Source: Bacillota bacterium (GTDB lineage: Bacteria > Bacillota > Clostridia > Lachnospirales > Lachnospiraceae). From it: DNA of 6,980 nt. Position 1 is the stretch's first letter. Every line of letters begins with the position of its first letter. The notes under the pieces are model-generated. The model ran no database searches, was not told where the DNA came from, and saw only the letters and a list, made by a program, of their open reading frames with translations. This document shows, one piece after another, positions 1 to 6,030 of the stretch. Made by a program: the position numbers and the translations under genes. The stretch covers positions 1 through 6,980 of the forward strand of contig JAGFXQ010000176.1 of the NCBI GenBank assembly GCA_017861355.1, written 5' to 3'.

Positions 1-798
1 ATCCGCGTGTCGGTGGTCGAGATCAAGGATGAAAAAGGAGCCAAGGCAATGGAGAAGCCGATTGGAACTTATATCACCATTGAGGCTCCGAAGATTAATC
101 AATCGAATGAAAATTATTTTAAACCTGCTTCGGATGAAATTGCCAAACATCTGAAGAGACTCGCCGGTAATCTGAAGAGGGAAGAGATACTGGTCGTAGG
201 GCTAGGCAATCGTGAGGTTACTCCGGATGCCTTAGGACCACAAGTCGTGGACAACCTCTTTATTACAAGACATCTGATACGGGAATATGGTACAGAATTC
301 AAAGAAAAGAATCACCTTGGAAGTGTCAGCGCTATTTCACCGGGAGTAATGGCCCAGACGGGAATGGAGACCGTGGAGATTATCAAAGGAATTATTGAGG
401 AGACCAAGCCTAAGCTCTTGATTGTGATCGACGCTCTGGCTTCTCGAAGTGTGAACCGCGTCAATACCACAGTTCAATTAACGGACACTGGTATCAGCCC
501 TGGGTCCGGGATCGGCAATAACCGCAAAGCATTAAATGAACAAAGCCTGGGAACCAAGGTAATCGCGATCGGAGTACCAACCGTAGTAGATGCAGCAACG
601 ATTGTAGCAGATACCTTAACCAAATATATGGAGCAAAGTGGATTTGATGAGCATGACATAGATCAGTTTATCTCGGAAATCAGAGAACAGCAAATTGAAA
701 ATATGTTTGTGACACCAAAAGATATTGATGAGTCTATTAAGCGAATTAGCTACACCATCTCGGAGGCAGTCAATTCCTGCTTTGCGCAATCGGTATAA
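1..798 (+). CDS. gpr: GPR endopeptidase (germination protease), 5' end cut by the window
   Basis: GPR degrades the small acid-soluble proteins that coat spore DNA, supplying amino acids during germination. It is made in the forespore as a zymogen. The frame is open from base 1 (atc cgc gtg), so the GTG at 7 is an internal Val and not the start. By recall of the B. subtilis protein, roughly the first 50 residues, including the propeptide, are missing. Numbering from the Val at base 7, recognisable family blocks are VVGLGNREVTPDALGP (63-78), SPGVMAQTG (111-119), IDALASRSVNRVNTT (141-155), DTGISPGSG (160-168) and IAIGVPTVVDA (186-196). The two Asp residues regarded as catalytic in this aspartic-type family (A25) are present: D74 (codon 226-228) and D142 (codon 430-432). 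The C-terminal block VTPKDID is typical. The frame ends intact in TAA. The forespore promoter would lie outside the window. Identification is secure. Confidence 0.96.
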   Translation: MRVSVVEIKDEKGAKAMEKPIGTYITIEAPKINQSNENYFKPASDEIAKHLKRLAGNLKREEILVVGLGNREVTPDALGPQVVDNLFITRHLIREYGTEFKEKNHLGSVSAISPGVMAQTGMETVEIIKGIIEETKPKLLIVIDALASRSVNRVNTTVQLTDTGISPGSGIGNNRKALNEQSLGTKVIAIGVPTVVDAATIVADTLTKYMEQSGFDEHDIDQFISEIREQQIENMFVTPKDIDESIKRISYTISEAVNSCFAQSV

Positions 799-818
799 GA
801 AAGTGGATATGCTTCTGG

Positions 819-846
819 TTATATTTAAGGTATTTACGAATATAAT
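819..846 (+). promoter_or_regulatory. candidate sigma-E-type promoter for spoIIP
   Basis: TTATATT (819-825) resembles the sigma-E -35 element and AATATAAT (839-846) matches 6 of 8 bases of the -10 CATACAAT, with a 13-base spacer. In B. subtilis spoIIP is expressed in the mother cell under sigma-E, so the position between gpr and spoIIP fits. The TATAAT inside it could instead be a sigma-A -10, but no acceptable -35 lies 16-18 bases upstream. Read-through from gpr is also possible. Confidence 0.35.
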
Positions 847-852
847 GAATCA

Positions 853-888
853 GGCTTGAGGTGTAAGCCGCTTTTCATGAGCGGGAGG
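853..888 (+). promoter_or_regulatory. two overlapping small hairpins ending in the spoIIP ribosome binding site
   Basis: GGCTT (853-857) can pair with AAGCC (865-869), and CCGCT (868-872) can pair with AGCGG (880-884). The two stems share bases 868-869, so they cannot both form completely. The second stem covers the first two bases of the Shine-Dalgarno GGGAGG (883-888), which lies 5 bases before the ATG at 894. Each stem is only 5 bp, so a regulatory role is speculative; the ribosome binding site itself is clear. Confidence 0.4.
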
Positions 889-893
889 CAGGC

Positions 894-2396
894 ATGGGAA
901 AAAATTATATTCAAATACCGGGTAAGAAAAGAAATCCGAGATATCGATTTAATATTTATTTTGTATTGTGGACCCTGATTATTATAGGCTCCGTATATCT
1001 TTTGCTGCGATTTGCAGCAATCTCCTTTTCGGAAGAAATTGGTCAAGCTAAGCTGAACTATCGGGAAACAGCGCTCTATTATATTGGTGACAGAGCGATG
1101 GAATCCGGATCCGCATTGATTGGTTATATGAGAGAAGACGATGAGAAAACTGATCCATTTCCCTTTGATGTGATTAAGAATCCATTAGCAATTGAGAATT
1201 TTGTCAAGGATAAGTCACGACTTATGGCAAGAGCGAAGGAATATTCTTTGAACGAAGATTACGTTGTAATTGATTCGAAGACGGGTCTGACTGCCACAAG
1301 TGATTCACAAGCGGAAGAAGGCACAGAAGTCGAGGCTATGGAGATGGATCAAGAGGCAATAAATCAAGAGTCAACGGGACAGAAAGATTATACTTCATCC
1401 GTAAAACTAGCTGGAATTAAGCCGTATTCCATAGATACGGCAGTAGTAAGCCGTGAATATATCTTAACTAATGGAGCAATCTATGATGATCAGGCTTATC
1501 AATATTTCACATCCTTAGAAAATACTTCGGATGATTCGGGACATCAACTGGAAGTAGGACTCATGGAAGGTGATCTTCCGGTAAGAGAACAAGAGGATAA
1601 TGAAGTTGTCGAGGCTTCCAACCCCGGAAATGTTGTGGACTATACCCTGGAACAATTAAAGGATATTAACTTCCTGATTCGTAATTTTTATATCGTAGAT
1701 CCTTCCACGAAAGTTACGGATGATTTATTTGATACAGAAAAATTACTGGGAATGGATATGAAGATGAAACAGGAGAATGACGCTCCTCAGATATTGATCT
1801 ACCATACTCATTCTCAGGAAGCTTATTCAGACAGCATACAAGGGGAGCCGGATGACACTGTTGTGGGTATGGGAAGTTATCTGACACAGATTCTGGAGGA
1901 TCGGTATCATTATAATGTGATCCATGATACATCAACCTATGATATTATTGACGGGCTGTTGGACCGCAATAAAGCTTATAACAAAGCATTGGTGGGTATT
2001 ACGAAGATCTTGGAAGAAAATCCTTCGATTGAAGTTGTTATAGACCTTCACCGGGATGGTGTGGATAAACGTTCTACTATTCTTGATGGAGAAGAGACGG
2101 CGCAGATTATGCTGTTTAACGGCTTGAGCCGAAATGAGAATGGACCATTAACTAATCTGGATAATCCAAAACTCCGGGATAATCTGGCCTTCAGTCTTCA
2201 ACTGCAGCTAAAAGCAGTAGATATGTATCCGGGTCTGTTCTATAAGAATTACCTACAAAGTTTGAGATATAATATGCATGTTCGTTCGAAGTGCCTTCTG
2301 ATGGAGCTTGGTACTTATAAGAACAGTTTACAGTCTGCAAAGAATGCTATGGAACCTTTTGCAGAGATACTTAATGCTGTACTGCAAGGCCAGTAA
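894..2396 (+). CDS. spoIIP: Stage II sporulation protein P, peptidoglycan hydrolase
   Basis: SpoIIP works with SpoIID and SpoIIM in the DMP complex, degrading septal peptidoglycan so that the mother-cell membrane can engulf the forespore. The family has amidase and endopeptidase activity and uses zinc. The 500-residue protein has a short basic cytoplasmic N-terminus, one membrane segment at about 18-44 (FVLWTLIIIGSVYLLL core) and an extracytoplasmic remainder. An acidic, low-complexity stretch (about 139-170) looks like a linker. The catalytic part follows, at about 245-497. It shows IYHTHSQEAY (H304, E309), VIDLHRDGVD (H386) and LLMELGTYKNS (E471), which I take as the metal-binding and catalytic residues by analogy with the Amidase_3 fold. 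The protein is about 100 residues longer than the B. subtilis one, which I attribute mainly to the linker. The ATG start has GGGAGG 5 bases upstream. It lies 95 bases after gpr, the order usual in Clostridia and Bacilli. Confidence 0.96.
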   Translation: MGKNYIQIPGKKRNPRYRFNIYFVLWTLIIIGSVYLLLRFAAISFSEEIGQAKLNYRETALYYIGDRAMESGSALIGYMREDDEKTDPFPFDVIKNPLAIENFVKDKSRLMARAKEYSLNEDYVVIDSKTGLTATSDSQAEEGTEVEAMEMDQEAINQESTGQKDYTSSVKLAGIKPYSIDTAVVSREYILTNGAIYDDQAYQYFTSLENTSDDSGHQLEVGLMEGDLPVREQEDNEVVEASNPGNVVDYTLEQLKDINFLIRNFYIVDPSTKVTDDLFDTEKLLGMDMKMKQENDAPQILIYHTHSQEAYSDSIQGEPDDTVVGMGSYLTQILEDRYHYNVIHDTSTYDIIDGLLDRNKAYNKALVGITKILEENPSIEVVIDLHRDGVDKRSTILDGEETAQIMLFNGLSRNENGPLTNLDNPKLRDNLAFSLQLQLKAVDMYPGLFYKNYLQSLRYNMHVRSKCLLMELGTYKNSLQSAKNAMEPFAEILNAVLQGQ

Positions 2397-2444
2397 AAAC
2401 TCAAGATGATAACTTGTTACGGCCAACGGCATGGTTTCACTGGA

Positions 2445-2463
2445 TTTTCTTGCTACAAGAAAA
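2445..2463. repeat. perfect inverted repeat across the lepA promoter -35
   Basis: TTTTCTTG (2445-2452) and CAAGAAAA (2456-2463) are exact inverted copies around CTA. The repeat covers the -35 hexamer at 2450-2455. It could be a repressor operator or a weak AT-rich hairpin at the spoIIP 3' end. No T-run follows it on the + strand, so it is not a convincing terminator. No other terminator is evident between spoIIP and lepA. Confidence 0.5.
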
Positions 2464-2478
2464 ACTGTGTGATATAAT
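2450..2478 (+). promoter_or_regulatory. sigma-A promoter of lepA with extended -10
   Basis: TTGCTA (2450-2455) serves as -35. A 17-base spacer leads to a perfect TATAAT (2473-2478), preceded by TGA (2470-2472), which gives the extended -10 TGn motif. Transcription should start near 2485, leaving a leader of about 70 bases before the lepA ATG. This would separate vegetative lepA expression from the sporulation genes upstream. Confidence 0.8.
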
Positions 2479-2505
2479 TAAGACAAGTATGCATATTTGT
2501 CGTGT

Positions 2506-2535
2506 ATTCCGGTTTCTCACCATATAAGCCGGAAT
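2506..2535 (+). other. stem-loop in the lepA 5' leader
   Basis: Bases 2506-2515 can pair with 2526-2535. The stem is 10 bp with one G-U wobble, including the perfect core ATTCCGG / CCGGAAT, around a 10-base loop. It lies between the predicted transcription start and the Shine-Dalgarno at 2546, and no T-run follows. It may affect mRNA stability or translation of lepA; no known riboswitch class was recognised. Confidence 0.6.
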
Positions 2536-2545
2536 GCGATTATAC

Positions 2546-2551
2546 AGGAGG
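2546..2551 (+). promoter_or_regulatory. ribosome binding site that fixes the lepA start
   Basis: AGGAGG lies 5 bases before the ATG at 2557. The frame is also open upstream to a TTG at 2497, but those extra 20 residues run through the leader hairpin, have no good ribosome binding site and do not resemble LepA. The start is therefore 2557. Confidence 0.9.
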
Positions 2552-2556
2552 ATAAC

Positions 2557-4368
2557 ATGTCGGTAGATCAAAGTAAGATAAGAAATTTTTGTATTATTGC
2601 TCATATAGATCACGGTAAATCAACATTAGCTGACCGTATTATAGAGATGACCGGGCTTCTTACCAGCCGTGAGATGTCAGCACAGGTTCTGGATAATATG
2701 GACTTGGAACGAGAGAGAGGAATTACGATCAAGGCTCAGACCGTTCGTACTGTATATAAAGCAAAGGATGGAGAGGAGTATGTTTTTAATCTGATTGATA
2801 CTCCCGGTCATGTGGATTTTAATTATGAAGTATCCCGAAGTCTGGCAGCCTGTGAAGGCGCTATTCTCGTAGTGGATGCGGCGCAGGGAATTGAGGCTCA
2901 GACACTTGCGAATGTTTATCTGGCTCTTGATCATAATCTGGATATCATCCCGGTGATTAATAAGATTGATCTTCCAAGTGCGGAACCGGAGCGTGTTGTA
3001 GCAGAGATCGAGGATGTGATTGGCTTAGAAGCACACGAGGCGCCTCTGATTTCGGCTAAGACCGGATTGAATGTTGAGCAAGTGTTGGAACAGATCGTAA
3101 CAAAATTACCGCCCCCGAAGGGAGATGCAGATGCACCTCTTCAGGCATTAATCTTTGACTCGAAATATGATTCTTACAAAGGAGTTATTATCTTCTGCAG
3201 AATCAAAGAGGGACGAGTAAGAAGAGGAACGGAGCTAAAAATGATGGCAACCGGCGCTACGGCAGAAGTAGTAGAGCTGGGTATCTTCGGACCGGGACAA
3301 TTCATTCCGACCGAGGAATTAAGTGCCGGAATGGTTGGATATATTACAGCGAGTCTGAAGAATGTCAAGGATACCCGTGTAGGTGACACGGTGACCGATA
3401 ATAAACGACCCTGTGCTCACCCTCTGCCCGGTTATAAGAAGGTAAATCCCATGGTTTATTGCGGTATGTACCCAGCGGACGGAGCAAAGTATCCTGATCT
3501 CAGAGATGCGCTGGAAAAGCTTCAGCTTAATGATGCTTCCCTTCAATTTGAACCCGAGACCTCAATCGCGCTTGGCTTTGGCTTCCGTTGCGGTTTTCTT
3601 GGATTATTGCACTTAGAGATTATTCAGGAGCGTCTGGAAAGAGAATACAACCTGGATCTGGTAACAACTGCACCCAGTGTTATCTATAAGGTTCACAAGC
3701 ATAACGGCGAAGTATTCGACATTACGAATCCGACGAATCTACCGGATCCTTCTGAGATTAATTATCTGGAGGAACCGATGGTATCCGCAGAGATTATGGT
3801 AACAACAGAATTTGTCGGTTCAATTATGAGTCTATGCCAGGAACGACGCGGTGTATATCTGGGCATGGAATACATGGAGACGACGAGGGCATTATTAAAA
3901 TATGAGCTTCCCTTAAATGAAATTATTTATGACTTCTTTGATGCTTTGAAATCAAGATCCAAAGGCTATGCCTCCTTTGATTATGAATTAAAAGGCTATG
4001 TTCAATCTGAGCTGGTTAAGCTGGATATCTTAATTAATAAAGAAGAAGTGGATGCATTAACCTTCATTGTTCATGCAGAGAGTGCTTATGAACGAGGCAG
4101 AAAGATGTGTGAGAAGTTGAAGGATGAGATTCCACGTCAGCTCTTCGAGATACCGATCCAGGCAGCAATCGGCAGCAAGATTATCGCCAGAGAGACGGTG
4201 AAGGCGATGCGAAAGGATGTCCTTGCCAAGTGCTACGGTGGAGATATCACAAGAAAGAAGAAACTTTTGGAGAAGCAGAAGGAAGGCAAGAAGAGAATGC
4301 GTCAGGTAGGTAATGTGGAGATCCCGCAGAAAGCCTTTATGAGTGTTCTGAAGCTGGACGATGACTAG
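2557..4368 (+). CDS. lepA: Elongation factor 4 (LepA), ribosome-associated GTPase
   Basis: EF4 is a translational GTPase that binds ribosomes. It has been credited with back-translocation and with a role in initiation or 30S assembly, and it is usually non-essential. The product is 603 residues, the normal family length. The G domain is complete: P-loop AHIDHGKST (15-23), RGIT (54-57, switch I), DTPGH (81-85, with the catalytic His85), NKID (135-138) and SAK (166-168). A beta-barrel domain II follows. Further on are the EF-G-like domains, including GFGFRCGFLGLLHLEI, and then the LepA-specific C-terminal domain. That domain ends with the typical KKRMRQVGNVEIPQKAF block and lacks the EF-G domain IV. 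Expression should come from the sigma-A promoter at 2450-2478. The TAG stop lies inside the first copy of a 12-base repeat that continues into the gap behind the gene. Nothing in the protein looks altered. Confidence 0.98.
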   Translation: MSVDQSKIRNFCIIAHIDHGKSTLADRIIEMTGLLTSREMSAQVLDNMDLERERGITIKAQTVRTVYKAKDGEEYVFNLIDTPGHVDFNYEVSRSLAACEGAILVVDAAQGIEAQTLANVYLALDHNLDIIPVINKIDLPSAEPERVVAEIEDVIGLEAHEAPLISAKTGLNVEQVLEQIVTKLPPPKGDADAPLQALIFDSKYDSYKGVIIFCRIKEGRVRRGTELKMMATGATAEVVELGIFGPGQFIPTEELSAGMVGYITASLKNVKDTRVGDTVTDNKRPCAHPLPGYKKVNPMVYCGMYPADGAKYPDLRDALEKLQLNDASLQFEPETSIALGFGFRCGFLGLLHLEIIQERLEREYNLDLVTTAPSVIYKVHKHNGEVFDITNPTNLPDPSEINYLEEPMVSAEIMVTTEFVGSIMSLCQERRGVYLGMEYMETTRALLKYELPLNEIIYDFFDALKSRSKGYASFDYELKGYVQSELVKLDILINKEEVDALTFIVHAESAYERGRKMCEKLKDEIPRQLFEIPIQAAIGSKIIARETVKAMRKDVLAKCYGGDITRKKKLLEKQKEGKKRMRQVGNVEIPQKAFMSVLKLDDD

Positions 4369-4456
4369 ATCTAAGAACTGATGAAGATTACATTCCAGAA
4401 TCAATGAAGACCACCGGATGTATTAGCGAAGACTAGATCTAATATATCAATGAAGA
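4363..4456. repeat. degenerate direct repeats in the lepA-hemW gap
   Basis: GACTAGATCTAA occurs at 4363-4374 and again at 4431-4442. ATCAATGAAGA occurs at 4400-4410 and 4446-4456, with a partial copy ATGAAGA at 4381-4387. Each GACTAGATCTAA is followed 6-7 bases later by ATGAAGA. The first copy contains the lepA stop codon, so this looks like decayed duplication of sequence at the lepA 3' end. The 12-mer includes the 8-base palindrome TAGATCTA. The rest of the gap (4375-4500) shows no gene, only reading frames of about 10 codons without ribosome binding sites, and no convincing promoter. Confidence 0.6.
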
Positions 4457-4500
4457 ATTGTGAATAATGATGGAATAGAGCTAACAAATAGAAGAAGGAC

Positions 4501-4555
4501 AAGCTGTTTTGATCATCTTGCATCGTTACTGTAAGAGGTATCGGAACAGCTTTTT
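4501..4555 (+). terminator. intrinsic terminator or attenuator between lepA and hemW
   Basis: Bases 4501-4513 (AAGCTGTTTTGAT) pair with 4540-4552 (ATCGGAACAGCTT). The stem is 13 bp with two G-U wobbles. The 26-base loop can fold further through TCTT (4516-4519) with AAGA (4533-4536). A run of five Ts (4551-4555) closes the structure. This looks like a Rho-independent terminator, although the GC content of the stem is modest. It ends only 22 bases before the likely hemW start and no promoter is visible in between. Either hemW relies on read-through, making this an attenuator, or a promoter within the gap has been missed. Confidence 0.6.
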
Positions 4556-4559
4556 CATT

Positions 4560-4572
4560 AGAGAGGTAGTGA
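4560..4572 (+). promoter_or_regulatory. ribosome binding site used to place the hemW start
   Basis: AGAGAGGTAGTGA matches 10 of 13 bases of the full anti-16S complement AGAAAGGAGGTGA. Its core ends about 8 bases before TTG 4578. A rival, AAGGA (4495-4499), stands 9 bases before TTG 4509, but that start would place the terminator-like hairpin inside the coding region. Confidence 0.55.
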
Positions 4573-4577
4573 TTATA

Positions 4578-5843
4578 TTGGAAATAAGTAAAGATGTTAC
4601 CTTGTGCGACAGGAGTGAAAGGAAGGATCTTGGGTTATATATCCACATTCCGTTCTGCGTGAAGAAATGTGATTATTGCGACTTTCTGTCTGCACCCGGA
4701 ACTGAGCAGAATAAGAAGGATTATGTAGAGGCCTTACTTACGGAGATTAGGAGCTATGAAGGAAGAACCGGTGCATATCAGGTCCCTACGATCTTCTTTG
4801 GCGGAGGAACGCCGTCCTGTATTGATCCGGAGGATATCAATAGGATCATGCAGGAGATTCGAAGAGTGTTTTCAATTAGGAATAAGGATCCGGAGATTAC
4901 TATCGAAGTCAATCCGGGTACGATAACCAGACAAAAGTTATTATGCTATCAGAATGCAGGTATCAACAGAATCAGCTTTGGATTACAGTCTACCGATAAT
5001 AATGAGCTAGTACGCTTGGGTAGAATTCATAGCTATGAAGAATTCCTGAATAATTATGAACTGGCAAGATCACTCGGCTTTCACAATATCAATGTTGATC
5101 TTATGTCGGCTTTACCGGGACAGACCTTAGCCTCCTGGGAGAAGACGCTTCGGACGATAGCTGACTTAAAACCGGAGCATATCTCGGCATATAGCCTAAT
5201 CATAGAGGAGGGTACCGCCTTCTTTGATCGATACCGTCCCGGTTCGCCGGAGGAGAAGGAATTACCGAACGAGGATCTGGATCGTGAGATCTATGCGAGA
5301 ACAAAACAAATCCTTGAGGAATATGGATATCACCGATATGAGATATCAAACTATGCAAAATCGGGGTATGAATGTAGACATAATGACTCCTATTGGATTG
5401 GAACTGATTATCTTGGACTGGGTTTAGGCGCATCATCCTTGCTAAATGGTGCAAGGTTTTGCAATATGCACGATATCAAGCAATATATTTTAGCCTGCAA
5501 TACTTACAAAAATAGAAGAATTATGACGAACATAGAGGATAATAGTGTGCAAAATGTCATTTTATTGCAAGATGATCTCCTGCGAATAAGAAGAGATTGG
5601 ACAGAGCTAACCTTAGAAGATCAGATGGAAGAGTTTATGTTCTTGGGACTCAGACGGTGTGAAGGAATTCGAAAAAGTACCTTTTTTCAACGTTTTGAGA
5701 AGGATATTAATGAGGTATATGGGGCAGTGCTTCAGCAATTACAGCAGCAAAAACTCATCGAAATCGAGGAAGAATGGATTAAACTTACGGAATTTGGAAT
5801 TGATATCAGCAACACAGTACTATCAGTATTCTTACTAAACTAA
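4578..5843 (+). CDS. hemW: Radical SAM heme chaperone HemW (HemN-like)
   Basis: HemW proteins bind heme and S-adenosylmethionine and deliver heme to target proteins. They were long annotated as oxygen-independent coproporphyrinogen oxidase. From TTG 4578 the product is 421 residues. The radical-SAM motif is CVKKCDYCDF (C27, C31, C34). The residue two after the last Cys is Phe, whereas true HemN has a fourth Cys there, so HemW is the better call. Also visible are FFGGGTPS (about 73-80), QSTDNNELVRLGRIH, HISAYSLIIEEGTAF and the HemW block YEISNYAKSGYECRHN with DYLGLGLGAS. A HemN_C-type domain lies near the end (EEFMFLGLRRCEGIRKSTFF). No in-frame ATG precedes the conserved core. Candidate starts are TTG 4509, GTG 4569, TTG 4578 and TTG 4602, and I chose 4578 by its ribosome binding site and because 4509 lies in the hairpin. 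The family is certain, the start is not. HemW commonly sits between lepA and hrcA. Confidence 0.93.
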   Translation: MEISKDVTLCDRSERKDLGLYIHIPFCVKKCDYCDFLSAPGTEQNKKDYVEALLTEIRSYEGRTGAYQVPTIFFGGGTPSCIDPEDINRIMQEIRRVFSIRNKDPEITIEVNPGTITRQKLLCYQNAGINRISFGLQSTDNNELVRLGRIHSYEEFLNNYELARSLGFHNINVDLMSALPGQTLASWEKTLRTIADLKPEHISAYSLIIEEGTAFFDRYRPGSPEEKELPNEDLDREIYARTKQILEEYGYHRYEISNYAKSGYECRHNDSYWIGTDYLGLGLGASSLLNGARFCNMHDIKQYILACNTYKNRRIMTNIEDNSVQNVILLQDDLLRIRRDWTELTLEDQMEEFMFLGLRRCEGIRKSTFFQRFEKDINEVYGAVLQQLQQQKLIEIEEEWIKLTEFGIDISNTVLSVFLLN

Positions 5844-5851
5844 TTTTATGA

Positions 5852-5896
5852 TGCAATATAATTGCACTAAATCAAAATATGCTTAATATAATGCAC
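5852..5896. repeat. tandem near-palindromes downstream of hemW
   Basis: The first site is a perfect palindrome, TGCAAT-ATA-ATTGCA (5852-5866). The second is a near copy, TGCTTA-ATA-TAATGCA (5880-5895), with one extra base in the right arm. They also share a direct repeat, AATATAATTGCAC (5855-5867) and AATATAATGCAC (5885-5896), offset by 30 bases, about three helical turns. Each contains TATAAT (5857-5862 and 5887-5892), but no good -35 lies at 16-18 bases from either. The arrangement resembles paired operators for a dimeric regulator; which regulator is unknown. Confidence 0.5.
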
Positions 5897-5902
5897 AAAA
5901 AA

Positions 5903-5928
5903 CGTCAAAATTATTAAGCGTTTTGACG
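5903..5928. repeat. inverted repeat with an A-run on its left side
   Basis: CGTCAAAA (5903-5910) and TTTTGACG (5921-5928) are exact inverted copies around a 10-base loop. Six As (5897-5902) precede the left arm. Read on the reverse strand this is a stem followed by TTTTTT, the shape of an intrinsic terminator, yet no reverse-strand gene is present. On the + strand no T-run follows, so it does not look like the hemW terminator. It could be an operator or a block to antisense transcription. Confidence 0.55.
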
Positions 5929-5949
5929 ATATACAGAATTGGTACTTTC

Positions 5950-5958
5950 TGCTAAAAT
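5950..5958 (+). promoter_or_regulatory. candidate extended -10 promoter of the surface-protein gene
   Basis: TGCTAAAAT combines the TGn extension (5950-5952) with a 5-of-6 -10 hexamer, TAAAAT (5953-5958). At a 17-base spacing the -35 would be TATACA (5930-5935), which is weak; TTGACG (5923-5928) is better but 24 bases away. A start near 5965 would give a leader of about 65 bases. Confidence 0.4.
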
Positions 5959-5961
5959 GAA

Positions 5962-5996
5962 ACTGTATTGAAAATGCGGTACAAACCGTAGGCAGT
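5962..5996 (+). other. possible stem-loop in the leader of the surface-protein gene
   Basis: An outer stem ACTG (5962-5965) / CAGT (5993-5996) encloses an inner stem, TGCGGT (5975-5980) / ACCGTA (5985-5990), with one G-U pair and an ACAA loop. The strong AGGAGG (6016-6021) lies 20 bases further on. I recognise no riboswitch consensus. The stems are short and may be fortuitous. Confidence 0.35.
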
Positions 5997-6030
5997 ATAA
6001 ATTTTATATTAAAATAGGAGGAGTTTTACT

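Noticed and set aside
834..1046. Reverse-strand frame across the gpr-spoIIP gap
   Set aside because: It covers the spoIIP ribosome binding site and membrane segment; no family resemblance, so treated as chance.
2497..2556. Upstream TTG start for lepA adding 20 residues
   Set aside because: The stretch is the hairpin-bearing leader, lacks a ribosome binding site and does not match LepA N-termini.
4057..4404. Reverse-strand open frame of 115 codons over the lepA 3' end
   Set aside because: It lies opposite the strongly conserved LepA C-terminal domain, has no recognisable protein character and is a shadow of the real gene.
4404..4436. Ten-codon ATG frame in the lepA-hemW gap as a leader peptide
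   Set aside because: It has no ribosome binding site and no run of regulatory codons, and it lies in degenerate repeat sequence.
5224..5427. Second + strand open frame of 67 codons inside hemW
   Set aside because: It lies in another frame within conserved HemW coding sequence and its product is Arg-rich nonsense typical of an out-of-frame reading.
5857..5892. Two TATAAT hexamers as separate sigma-A promoters
   Set aside because: Neither has an acceptable -35 at 16-18 bases or a TGn extension. TTGCAC (5862-5867) is 19 bases from the second. They are better explained as parts of the near-palindromes.
5939..5954. Sigma-54-like sequence TTGGTACTTTCTGCTA
   Set aside because: The GG and GC elements are separated by 8 bases, whereas sigma-54 promoters need 10; the extended -10 reading is better.
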